This document shows positions 17,446-26,111 of a stretch of 32,547 nt of DNA, piece after piece (position 1 is the stretch's first letter; each line of letters opens with the position of its first letter). Origin of the DNA: Microbacteriaceae bacterium (GTDB lineage Bacteria; Actinomycetota; Actinomycetes; Actinomycetales; Microbacteriaceae); NCBI GenBank assembly GCA_022701925.1, contig JAKONM010000313.1, positions 1 to 32,547 on the forward strand, given 5' to 3'. The translations under genes were made by a program, and so were the position numbers. Under the pieces are notes generated by a model. That model saw nothing but the letters and a program-made list of their open reading frames with translations. It did not search any database and was not told where the DNA came from.

Positions 17446-17473
17446 TCGGGCCCGTCCGCACCTGACCCGCCCA

Positions 17474-17495
17474 CGCCGCCTCGGGGCGGCGTTTT
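17474..17495 (+). terminator. Rho-independent terminator
   Basis: CGCCGCC-TCGG-GGCGGCG-TTTT. Confidence 0.65.
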
Positions 17496-17522
17496 GCTGC
17501 CCGCCTCGAGGAAACCTGCAGC

Positions 17523-18155
17523 ATGACTGCAATCCTGCAGTTGCCTCTAATCCAGGTCGTGTTCGAGACGGCGACCAACGAGGACTGGCGCGACGGCGTC
17601 GCCTTTGCGACCGCCGGCGAGGTCGTCGGTTACGCCGCCCCGGGCAACGCGGGCACGGGCGGGCTCGCCGCGCTGGCCGTCTCGGCGGGCGCCTACATCG
17701 GCGACTACGTCCTCACCCTCACCGGTGCGACCGCCTACCGGGTCACGGACCCGGACGGCTACCTTCTCGGTTCTGGCTTGCTCGGCGTTCCGTTCGCCCG
17801 GTCGGGCGTGAGTTTCACGCTCCAGCCCGGCCCCACTCCCTTCGCGGCGGGCGACACCTTGATCGCCTCGGTTCTGCCGAGCCCGATCGACCTAACCGGG
17901 ATCGGGTTTCGGATGATGGTTAAGGAAAGCCTCTCGCGGGCTACCGTCGACCTCAGCGCCTCCACGGACAACGGCCTGCTGGTCAACGGTGGACCCTCCG
18001 GCGTCCTCGGCCTGGCGGTGCGGCAACCGCTGATGTTCAAGATCCCGGCCGGCGGGCTCGTCTGCGACATCCTCGCGGAGGGCGACGGCGTCGAGCGGCG
18101 CTGCGTCACCGGCACGATCAACCACGTTCTGGGCGTGACGCGCCCCGGGGCTTGA
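17523..18155 (+). CDS. Hypothetical phage protein in fibre locus
   Basis: 210 aa ORF, collinear, beta-rich and Gly-rich composition. Confidence 0.6.
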   Translation: MTAILQLPLIQVVFETATNEDWRDGVAFATAGEVVGYAAPGNAGTGGLAALAVSAGAYIGDYVLTLTGATAYRVTDPDGYLLGSGLLGVPFARSGVSFTLQPGPTPFAAGDTLIASVLPSPIDLTGIGFRMMVKESLSRATVDLSASTDNGLLVNGGPSGVLGLAVRQPLMFKIPAGGLVCDILAEGDGVERRCVTGTINHVLGVTRPGA

Positions 18156-18162
18156 GGACGCC

Positions 18163-18474
18163 ATGACCGAGATGCGCTCCCTCGTGCGCGTGACCGCGCG
18201 CGCCGTGCCGTTGCCGGTGCAGCAGATCGTCCCCGCACCGGCGCCGATCGCCGCCCCGGCGCCGGTCCCGATGATTGAGCGCCCGGCGCGCATCCAGCCC
18301 GGCGGCCTGATTGCCGGGCCGCCCGGGCCCGCCGGCGAACGCGGTGCGGACGGGGCCCCCGGCGCGGCTGGGGCCAAGGGTGATCCGGGACCGGCCGGTC
18401 CCCAGGGCCCGCAGGGTCAGCAAGGCCTGCCGGGCTCGGCGGGCGACGGTACGTTGGACGGGGGCTTCTTCTGA
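18163..18474 (+). CDS. Collagen-like repeat protein
   Basis: G-X-Y run GLIAGPPGPAGERGADGAPGAAGAKGDPGPAGPQGPQGQQGLPGSAG, ends DGGFF. Confidence 0.8.
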   Translation: MTEMRSLVRVTARAVPLPVQQIVPAPAPIAAPAPVPMIERPARIQPGGLIAGPPGPAGERGADGAPGAAGAKGDPGPAGPQGPQGQQGLPGSAGDGTLDGGFF

Positions 18475-19481
18475 TGGCCGCGACGATCAAGCTCAAGCGC
18501 CGCACTTCCGGCGTCGCCGGCTCGCCCGCCGCGCTGGCCTCCGGCGAGATCGCCTTCAACGAGGCGGCCGGCGATCTGAACCTGTACTACGGCGCCGGCG
18601 ACAACGGCGCGGGGCAGGCCACCAGCATCCTGGCGATCGCCGGCTTCGGTACCGCGTTCACCACCAAGGTGGCCGCGTTTCGCCTCGACCAGCTCGCGGC
18701 GGCGTCCGCCCCGCTCGTCGGCGTGGATCCGACCCTGCCCGCCCACCTCGCGACGAAGAACTACGTCGACAACGCCATTCAGGGCCTCGACCCCAAGGCG
18801 TCGGTCCAGTTCGCATCGGCCGGGCCGCTCGCCGCGAACACGCGGGCCGGAAACGTCCTGACCGCCTCCGCGAACGGCGCGCTCAGCGTCGATGGCGGCG
18901 CCCCCGCCGCGGGCCAGCGCATCCTCGTCAAGGATGAGGCTGCGGCGGCCAACAACGGCATCTACGACGTCACCGCGGCCGGATCGTCCACGGCGCCCTA
19001 CGTCCTGACGCGCTCCGCCGACTTCAACCTCTGGGCCGAGGTTCCGGGCGCGTTCGTATTCGTCGAGCAGGGCTCTGCGAACGCCGACACCGGCTGGCTC
19101 TCGACCGCGGACCAGGGCGGCACGCTCAACACCACGGCCATCGGCTTCGCCCAGTTCTCCTCGGCCGGCGCGGTGTCGGCCGGAAACGGCTTGGTGAAGA
19201 GCGGCAACGTCCTCGCGGTGCTGGCCGACGCCGGCATCACCGTATCCGCCGCCGGCGTGCGGATCTCGGCGAGCTACGCCGGCCAGACCTCGATCACCAC
19301 CCTCGGCACCGTCACCGCGGGTGCGTGGAACGGCACCGTGATCGCCCCGGGCTACGGCGGGACCGGCCTCAGCGCGGTGCCGACCGGCCTGCTCAAGGGC
19401 AACGGGACGGCGTACGCGGCCGCCGTGGCCGGCACTGACTATCTCGCGCCCAATTCGACGATCGACGGCGGGACGTTCTGA
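18474..19481 (+). CDS. Tail fibre protein
   Basis: IKLKRRTSGVAGSPAALASGEIAFNEAAGDLNLYYG N-terminus, HLATKNYVDNAIQGLDPK motif; TGATG coupling at both ends; ends DGGTF. Confidence 0.8.
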   Translation: MAATIKLKRRTSGVAGSPAALASGEIAFNEAAGDLNLYYGAGDNGAGQATSILAIAGFGTAFTTKVAAFRLDQLAAASAPLVGVDPTLPAHLATKNYVDNAIQGLDPKASVQFASAGPLAANTRAGNVLTASANGALSVDGGAPAAGQRILVKDEAAAANNGIYDVTAAGSSTAPYVLTRSADFNLWAEVPGAFVFVEQGSANADTGWLSTADQGGTLNTTAIGFAQFSSAGAVSAGNGLVKSGNVLAVLADAGITVSAAGVRISASYAGQTSITTLGTVTAGAWNGTVIAPGYGGTGLSAVPTGLLKGNGTAYAAAVAGTDYLAPNSTIDGGTF

Positions 19482-19762
19482 TGGCCATCACCGCGATCAG
19501 CGTCCTGCGGCGCGACCCCGCGCTCGCCAACGCCTCCGGCCTGATCGCGGGCGCGACCGGCCCGGCCGGAGCCCAGGGACAGGCCGGTGCGTCCGGTCCG
19601 GCCGGATCCCAAGGACAGCCCGGCCTCGCCGGTCGCGGCATCGCGGGGGTCGGCTTCGACGCGAACGGCCACCTCATCGTGACCTACAGCGACGGCTCGA
19701 CCAGCGACGCCGGCACCATCGCCGCCCCGCAGGCCTCAGGCGCCGACGGCGGCACCTTCTAG
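19481..19762 (+). CDS. Second collagen-like repeat protein
   Basis: GLIAGATGPAGAQGQAGASGPAGSQGQPGLAGRG, ends DGGTF. Confidence 0.75.
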   Translation: MAITAISVLRRDPALANASGLIAGATGPAGAQGQAGASGPAGSQGQPGLAGRGIAGVGFDANGHLIVTYSDGSTSDAGTIAAPQASGADGGTF

Positions 19763-19867
19763 GGCCGGCCGGGCCACCGCCTCGCTCGACCCCTGTCCCT
19801 ACGCCGCGCCCCGGTCGGATGAGCCTCCGGCCGTGTGGGCACGCGTGTCCGCGCTTGCGAGTATCCC

Positions 19868-21949
19868 ATGGCCAATGCGATCCAGCTCAAGCGGTCGAGC
19901 ACCGCCGGGGCCGTGCCGAGCGCGCTCGCCGACGGCGAGGTCGCCGTCCAGCAGGCCGACGGCGTCCTGTTCTGGCGCGACGCAGCGCAGGCGGTGCAGC
20001 GCCTGTTGTTTCCCAAGCGCTCGCCGGCGGCCGATGCCGCCTACGCGATCAAGGCGACCGACACCTATGTCGGCGTCTCCGCCCTGACCGCCGCGCGCAC
20101 GCTCACCCTGCCCGCGGCCTCGGCCTATCCGGCCGGCCATATCCTGACGGTCGCGGACGAGAAGGGCGCCTGCAGCGCCAGCCTCACTGTCACTCTGTCT
20201 CCCGCGGGCTCCGACACGGTCAACGGTGCGGCCTCGCTCGTCCTGTCGGTGCCGAACTTCAACGTCCGGCTGTCCAGCGACGGCGCCGCGAAGTGGGTCG
20301 TGTCCGGCCGCGGCGTCCCCCTGCTCGGGGATGCCTCCGGCGCGACGGTCGCGCTCAGCTCGGGCGCCGCCGCCGGCACGCTCGCGAACCAGTTGGCGAC
20401 GATGCCGGTCTCCCCGGCGCAGCAGACCGCGATCAACGCGGCCCAGAGCAACGCGATCAGCTCGGCCGCCTCCGACGCCACCTCGAAAGCCAATACGGCC
20501 CAGAGCAACGCGATCAGCACCGCGGCCTCCGACGCGACCTCGAAAGCCAGCGCCGCCCAGAGCAACGCGATCGCCGCATCGCTTCAGCGTTCCTCCAATC
20601 TATCCGATCTCGGGAATGCCGGGACGGCACGGACCAATCTCGGGCTCGGCGGGGCTGCGACGCTCAGCGTTGGGACGGCGGCCGGGACGGTCGCGGCGGG
20701 CAACGACGCGCGCCTGAACGGGGCGCTCCCTACGGTTCAGATCCTACCCGCGGCGACGCAGACCGGCAGCTTCGCGACCGCGCTGTTCAACCAACAGTTC
20801 AGTGAGCAGTACACCGCCGGCGCCGGGTTCGCGATCGGTCACGCGCTGCTCATGACCCGGACGGGCGGCACGGGCCACCGTGAAGCCGTCCACGTCGAGA
20901 TGATCTCGAACGCGACCCCAGCCGGCTTCTTCAACGTCGGCGGCAACTTCATCGGACACCTCACCGGCGGGTCCGGTTCGTGCTTCGGGCTCAACGCGGT
21001 CGGCTGGGTCGATGCCGGCATCGCCTCGACCGCGGAATGCTCCGCGTTCGAGGCCAATACGGTCGTCAAGGCCGCGTGCAACCGCAAGACCGGCATCCAG
21101 ATTGTCGACTCCGACGGTTCGACCGCGTCGGGCACGGTGTTCGATGCCGGCCTGCTACTCGCCACCAACGGGACCGGCATCGGCTACTCGATCGGGATCC
21201 AGTTCGGCGCGGGCGCCTACACCGACGGGCGCGACCTCGGCATCCTGGCGAACGGCACGCTGATCGGGGTCAAGGCGACCTCGAAGACGTTGCGGGCCGG
21301 CCTCGATCTCGCCGGCGTCACGAACTGGGGCATCGCGCCGATCCTCCTCAACGCCGGCGGCGGCAAGGGCCTGGCCTTCGGCGGGGATCTCGGCGGCGGG
21401 GCCGTCCTCACCGACACGACCGCCAACGGGCACAGGCTCCGGTTCGCGAACGCCCAGACCGTCCTCCAGAACAGCGGTGGCGGCAACATCGTCGGGATCA
21501 GCGACGGCGGCGCGATCTCCTGCGCGGGCGTCACGCTGACGACGCCCAACTCGACCGGCGACGTCTCCGGGATGAGCGTCACGCCGAACGCCAGCGCGAC
21601 GGCGGGGACCCTGGCGCGGCTGATCAACGACCTCGGCGGTTCGGCGAACCTGTCGGCGTCCGGGTATTACCGGGCGCCGAACGGCCTGATCCTGCAGTGG
21701 ACCTCGATCAACCTCGGCTCGACCGCGGATCAATCGTTCTCGTGGCCGATCGCCTTCCCGAACGCGCTGCTCGGCCACGCCAACGCGGTCGAGAGCTCCG
21801 ACACGGCCACCACGTCGGCTTGGACGCTCAAGATGGACGGGGTGACCAAGACCGGCGGCAACGTCCGGGCCCGGGTGACCAACAACGGCGGCACGACGGG
21901 ACAGGCCGCCGGCACGACGATCGCTCGCCTCCTCTCGGTTGGGTACTGA
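19868..21949 (+). CDS. Tail fibre/spike protein with coiled-coil repeats
   Basis: MANAIQLKRSSTAGAVPSALADGEVAVQQADGVLFW; repeated AQSNAIS(S/T)AASDATSKA; NARTNLGLGG-like fibre motif. Confidence 0.8.
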   Translation: MANAIQLKRSSTAGAVPSALADGEVAVQQADGVLFWRDAAQAVQRLLFPKRSPAADAAYAIKATDTYVGVSALTAARTLTLPAASAYPAGHILTVADEKGACSASLTVTLSPAGSDTVNGAASLVLSVPNFNVRLSSDGAAKWVVSGRGVPLLGDASGATVALSSGAAAGTLANQLATMPVSPAQQTAINAAQSNAISSAASDATSKANTAQSNAISTAASDATSKASAAQSNAIAASLQRSSNLSDLGNAGTARTNLGLGGAATLSVGTAAGTVAAGNDARLNGALPTVQILPAATQTGSFATALFNQQFSEQYTAGAGFAIGHALLMTRTGGTGHREAVHVEMISNATPAGFFNVGGNFIGHLTGGSGSCFGLNAVGWVDAGIASTAECSAFEANTVVKAACNRKTGIQIVDSDGSTASGTVFDAGLLLATNGTGIGYSIGIQFGAGAYTDGRDLGILANGTLIGVKATSKTLRAGLDLAGVTNWGIAPILLNAGGGKGLAFGGDLGGGAVLTDTTANGHRLRFANAQTVLQNSGGGNIVGISDGGAISCAGVTLTTPNSTGDVSGMSVTPNASATAGTLARLINDLGGSANLSASGYYRAPNGLILQWTSINLGSTADQSFSWPIAFPNALLGHANAVESSDTATTSAWTLKMDGVTKTGGNVRARVTNNGGTTGQAAGTTIARLLSVGY
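20441..20574 (+). repeat. 57-bp tandem repeat (2 full copies plus partial) within fibre gene
   Basis: gcccagagcaacgcgatc starts at 20441, 20498 and 20555, i.e. exact 57-nt (19-aa) period. Confidence 0.85.
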
Positions 21950-21950
21950 C

Positions 21951-22547
21951 ATGCGGCTCTACGCACGCTTCGGCGCCGACGGTCTGCGGCCGGCGTTCTA
22001 CCCCGACGACGTCTACCCGGACGTCGTCGCGTACGGGCCTCGGCCGGAGGCGAGCGAGGCCGATCCCGATCCGGTCGCCCCGGAGATCTCGCGGACTCGC
22101 CACCCGGCGATCCCCGCGGATGCCGTCGAGATCAGCTACGATCAGTGGCAGGACTTCCTCGCCCACCAGGGCGAGCGGCGCTGGGACGGGGGTGCGCTCG
22201 TCGCGTATAGCCCGACGCCGCCCCCGGCAACGCCTCCCGCCAGCGTTTCGCTCGCCGAATGGCGATCCGCGCTCGATCTCTGGATGATCGACGGCGCGTC
22301 GGGGGCGGCTTCGAAGCTTTCGCAGGTCTACGCCAAGGTCACACCGATCCGGGATGCGGGCAACCCGCTTGGCAAGGTCGCGATGCAGCAGCTCGAATAC
22401 TCCAACAACGTCGAGCTGTCAGCGCTGTTCAAGATCAAGGACGCCTTCGGCTTCGACGAAGCCGCCTGCATCGAGAGCATGTGGCGCGCCGATCGGGTGC
22501 GCTCGGGCGACTTTTCGGGCGTCTGGCCGATCCCAGCAGGGGCTTAG
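21951..22547 (+). CDS. Putative tail fibre assembly/phage protein
   Basis: MRLYARFGADGLRPAFYPDDVYPDVV...AVEISYDQWQDFLAHQGERRWDGGALVAY resembles tfa-type proteins. Confidence 0.6.
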   Translation: MRLYARFGADGLRPAFYPDDVYPDVVAYGPRPEASEADPDPVAPEISRTRHPAIPADAVEISYDQWQDFLAHQGERRWDGGALVAYSPTPPPATPPASVSLAEWRSALDLWMIDGASGAASKLSQVYAKVTPIRDAGNPLGKVAMQQLEYSNNVELSALFKIKDAFGFDEAACIESMWRADRVRSGDFSGVWPIPAGA

Positions 22548-22788
22548 CGTCGTCGCCGCGCCGTGCAACGACAGCCCGGCCGGACCCGAAGGCCCGGCCG
22601 GTTCTTCGGCATCCGCGGCAGGTGTGCGGTCCTATGATGGTCAGCCCACCCGGTTAACGACCCGCTGATCCTCGCCATCACGACCGCGCGATGGCGGGCG
22701 CCTGACCCGACCAACAAACCCCTGACCTCCACCCCGGAGAGCGCCAGCGCTCCCCGTCCGCATGCCCGTGCCTGAAGGGGTCTCCCGC

Positions 22789-23178
22789 ATGGCCCGCTAC
22801 TACGTTTTCGCGACGCAGCCCGAGGCGCAGGCGTGCGTCGACCGCATCAACGTGCGGGCGCGGACCGTCTACGCGGCGCAAGGCTACCAGCTCGACGAGG
22901 CCGGCGCGATCATCGGGCAGCGCGCCAGCGACGGCGCGCCGATGCCGGACGCGGCCAAAACGCTGACCTGGGACATCCCGCGCCAGCGCCGCGACGGCAA
23001 GTGGGTGGTCGCCCATTGCGACCTGGTCCCGGGCGCGACCTTCGTGCTCAAGCCGACTGCGATCCCACCGCTGACCGTGGCTGCGTTCGTCGCTCAGGAC
23101 GTCCCCGCCACCGCGACGGTGGAGGTCGAGGACGCGTCGTGGTGGCCCGCGCCGCCCGTCATAAGGGCGGCCGTCTAA
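22789..23178 (+). CDS. Hypothetical protein in fibre locus
   Basis: MARYYVFATQPEAQACVDRINVRARTVYAAQGYQLDEAG; stop overlaps next ATG (TAATG). Confidence 0.6.
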   Translation: MARYYVFATQPEAQACVDRINVRARTVYAAQGYQLDEAGAIIGQRASDGAPMPDAAKTLTWDIPRQRRDGKWVVAHCDLVPGATFVLKPTAIPPLTVAAFVAQDVPATATVEVEDASWWPAPPVIRAAV

Positions 23179-23858
23179 TGGCTACCCGGCTCTGGACCCC
23201 GGAACAGGATCTGGCGTCCGCACTCGTCGCTCATTGGGATGCGCAGCAGGGTGTTACCCAGGCCGCAGGATCTGTCTCGCAATGGACGGACACCGTCGCC
23301 GGCATCGCCGCAACGCAGGGCACGGCGTCGAACCAGCCGACGTTTTCCGCGACGACTAGGAACGGCAAGCCGGGCCTGTCGTTCGGCGGCAATCAGTTCC
23401 TCAGCTTCAGCTCGGCGACGTTCCCCAAAGGGTCGGCCGCCCGGTCGCTGTTCGTGGCCGGGTACATGGCCAAGAATACGACCAGCACGCGGACGCTGTT
23501 CAACTACGGCTCGACCGGTTCATGGGTAGCGGCCGGCGTCACGGGAGGGAGTGCGGGCAAGGCGCTGGTCGATACCTGGGGGACGTTCACCTCATCGCAG
23601 ACGCTGTGGTCGGAAGCCGACGTGGCGCTGTACTGGCAGGCCTCCGGTTCGGCTCAGTCGATCGTTGTCGATGGTGGCACGGCTTACACCTCGTCGAACA
23701 ACCTCAACACGTCGGGCAACGGCGGCCTCATCGGCACCGACGCCTATGGCGGCCAGCAATGGATTGGCTCCATCCAGCAGGCGCTGGTGTTCAACCGCCT
23801 CCTTACGGCGGACGAACGGCAGCAGCTTGAGGGCTGGGAGAGCTGGTACGACGGCTAG
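23178..23858 (+). CDS. LamG/concanavalin A-like lectin-domain phage adhesin, terminated by in-frame TAG
   Basis: LVAHWDAQQGVTQAAGSVSQWTDTVAG...GKPGLSFGGNQFLSF...WIGSIQQALVFNRLLTADERQQLEGWESWYDG*. Confidence 0.75.
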   Translation: MATRLWTPEQDLASALVAHWDAQQGVTQAAGSVSQWTDTVAGIAATQGTASNQPTFSATTRNGKPGLSFGGNQFLSFSSATFPKGSAARSLFVAGYMAKNTTSTRTLFNYGSTGSWVAAGVTGGSAGKALVDTWGTFTSSQTLWSEADVALYWQASGSAQSIVVDGGTAYTSSNNLNTSGNGGLIGTDAYGGQQWIGSIQQALVFNRLLTADERQQLEGWESWYDG

Positions 23859-25469
23859 GCCGGCGCCAACCTTCCGGCCGGCCACCCGTACAAGTCCGCG
23901 GCCCCGACCGTCACGACGTCCGATGGCGGAACTGTCTACACGGCCAGCATCGGTATCGCGGCCGCCCCGGGCCAGCTTGGGGCGGCCCTGCTCGCCGGCG
24001 TCAGCGCCGCCGCCCTGGCAGTTGCACCGGGGCTGACGGCCGCCGGCGGGGCGCTCTACGGGGCGAGCCTGGCGCTCTCCGCCCTGGCGCCACTCTCCGC
24101 CTCTGCGGCCGCGCAGGTGTCCGCCTCGGCCACGCTCGCCGCCGCGCCCGGCCTGTCCGGGGCGGCGCAGGGCGCGGTGGCCGCCGCGCTGTCGATCGCC
24201 GCACTGGCCGCGCAGGCGGGCGCGTCGGGTCTTTCGGCGGCGTCGGCCCTCGGCCTGGCACAGGCCGCCGGGCTCAGTTCCTCCAGCGCGATCACCGCCG
24301 CCCAGGCGGCCGCGCTGGCCCTGGCGGTGGCGCAGGCGTCGAACGCCGGCGGCGCGACCTACGCGTCGGCCATGGCGCTCGCGGCCTCCGCGCTCCTCGC
24401 CGGCGCGGGGCGGGGATCCGCGGCGGCAGCCGCCGCGCTCGCCATCGCCCCCGGCACCGCCGGTGCCGGCGCGCTCGGTGCAGCCGGCACCCTCGGGCTG
24501 GCTCAAGCCGCCGGTGGCGGCGCCGCCTCCGCCGCCGTCCTCTCGGGGGCGGGTACGCTCGCGCAGGCGCCGGGGGTCTCGACCGCCTCGGCCGTCGTCG
24601 GGTCCGGGGTCGCGAGCCTCGCGCAAGCGCTCGCCGCCTCGATGTCGACCGGCGGGGCGCAGAGCTACAGCGCGGCGATGGCCCTGGCCGCCTCCGCGAT
24701 CCAGACATCGGCGGGGCAAGGGGTCGGCGCCGCCGCCGTGCCGCTGGCGGCGAGCCTCGGGCTCTCAGGGTCGGCCGCCGCCCTGTACGCCGGGGCGGTG
24801 GCGCTGACCCAGGCTCGCGGCCAGGGCGGGCAGGCCACGGCCATCGCGATCGCGGCGGCCGCCCTCGTCCAGGCGATGGGTGTCGCCGTCGGTACGGGCG
24901 GCGGCCAGAGCTACGCCGCGGCGGTCACGCTCGCCGCGCGCGCCCTGCAGGCGGCCGACGCCGCCACCGGCCAGGCGGCGCTCATGAGCCTCGCCGCGGC
25001 CGCGGGCGCCAACGCTGGCGGCACGATCGCCACCGCGGCCTCCGCCGCCCTGGTGAGCCGCGCGGTCGCCATCGCCACCGGGGCGGTCACGCTCGCCCTC
25101 GGCACGAGCTTCCGCGCCGCGACGCAGGTCGCGGCCGGCGGCGGCCTGTTCGTCTCCGGCAGCCTCGTCCTGCCGGCGGCGGAAGGCCTCGCCGGACAGG
25201 CCGGCGTCGCTTCGGCGCCGACGATCGCGTTCACGGCTCGGCTCGACCAGGCCGCGGCCGCGTCGATCGGGGCCGCGGCGGCGGCGCAGTTCGCCGCGCA
25301 AGCCGCGCTCGGCGCGCTGCTTTCCACCGGCGACCCGTACGCGGGCGCGCCGCAGCTCCAGGGGACGCGCGTCGTCACCCTCACCCTCGACGGCCGCCGG
25401 CTGGGCACGCGCACCCTCGCCGGCACGATGCGGGTCAGCCTGACCCTGCAGGGCATCACGCGCCACTAG
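23859..25469 (+). CDS. Continuation of the lectin gene after TAG: lectin-end motif plus very Ala-rich repetitive region (track ORF begins at GTG 24117)
   Basis: Same frame, no stops 23859-25466: AGANLPAGHPYKSAAPTVTTSDGGTVYTASIG...; no ATG and no SD before GTG 24117. Confidence 0.6.
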   Translation, partial: AGANLPAGHPYKSAAPTVTTSDGGTVYTASIGIAAAPGQLGAALLAGVSAAALAVAPGLTAAGGALYGASLALSALAPLSASAAAQVSASATLAAAPGLSGAAQGAVAAALSIAALAAQAGASGLSAASALGLAQAAGLSSSSAITAAQAAALALAVAQASNAGGATYASAMALAASALLAGAGRGSAAAAAALAIAPGTAGAGALGAAGTLGLAQAAGGGAASAAVLSGAGTLAQAPGVSTASAVVGSGVASLAQALAASMSTGGAQSYSAAMALAASAIQTSAGQGVGAAAVPLAASLGLSGSAAALYAGAVALTQARGQGGQATAIAIAAAALVQAMGVAVGTGGGQSYAAAVTLAARALQAADAATGQAALMSLAAAAGANAGGTIATAASAALVSRAVAIATGAVTLALGTSFRAATQVAAGGGLFVSGSLVLPAAEGLAGQAGVASAPTIAFTARLDQAAAASIGAAAAAQFAAQAALGALLSTGDPYAGAPQLQGTRVVTLTLDGRRLGTRTLAGTMRVSLTLQGITRH

Positions 25470-25480
25470 GATCGACCGAC

Positions 25481-26044
25481 ATGATGGGACGTTTGGGCGC
25501 CGGCCTCGCGGCCGCGGGCGGGGCCGTCGCGCGCGCGCTGCTCGGCGGCGCGGTGATGCCGCGCACCTTCCACACCCTGCAGTGCTTCGGCGCCGACGGC
25601 GCACTGAAGTGGGAGGAGACGATCGAGAACCTGACCGTCAACGTCGGGCTCGCGTACATGCTCACCAGCTTCTGGAAGGGCGCGAACTACACCGCCGCTT
25701 TCTACGTCGGGCTGAAGGGCTCGGGCACGATCGCGGCGCCCGACACGATGGCCTCGCATTCCGGCTGGGCCGAGATTACCGCCGTCCAGCAGACCGCCCG
25801 GCAGGCGATCACCTTCGGGGCGGTGTCCGGCACCACCACCGCCTCGCTCGACAACTCGGCAGCGCCGGCAAGCTACACGATGTCGGGCTCGGCCACCGTG
25901 GCGGGCGCCTTCGTCACCACCGACAGCACGCTCGGCGGCACGGCTGGGACGCTGATCGGCGCCTCGGACTTCGCGACCTCGCGCCCGATGGTCGCCGGCG
26001 ACGTGCTCAAGGTCACGACCACGATGACCACAACCAGCGGCTGA
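25481..26044 (+). CDS. Hypothetical phage structural/tail-associated protein
   Basis: 187 aa; MPRTFHTLQCFGADGALKWEETIENLTVNVGLAYMLTSFWKGANYTAAFYVGLKG. Confidence 0.6.
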   Translation: MMGRLGAGLAAAGGAVARALLGGAVMPRTFHTLQCFGADGALKWEETIENLTVNVGLAYMLTSFWKGANYTAAFYVGLKGSGTIAAPDTMASHSGWAEITAVQQTARQAITFGAVSGTTTASLDNSAAPASYTMSGSATVAGAFVTTDSTLGGTAGTLIGASDFATSRPMVAGDVLKVTTTMTTTSG

Positions 26045-26111
26045 GCGCGCCCGCCCGTCCACCGAGCGCCGCCGCGCCGCCGCCCGCCATCCCCGATCGG
26101 AGACCCGCGTC

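Noticed and set aside
20441-20574. 57-bp repeat as CRISPR array
   Set aside because: Direct tandem without spacers, entirely in frame within a fibre gene and encoding a coiled-coil unit.
22575-22606. CCCGGCCGG...CCCGGCCGG TTCTTC as terminator
   Set aside because: Repeat units are individually palindromic and the tail lacks a proper T-tract; too ambiguous in GC-rich DNA.
23856-23858. Genome-wide amber recoding as explanation for the TAG
   Set aside because: Several clear structural genes terminate normally with TAG (sheath 6044, tape measure 10462, gp46-like 13934), so a global reassignment is not supported; only local readthrough or mutation remains.
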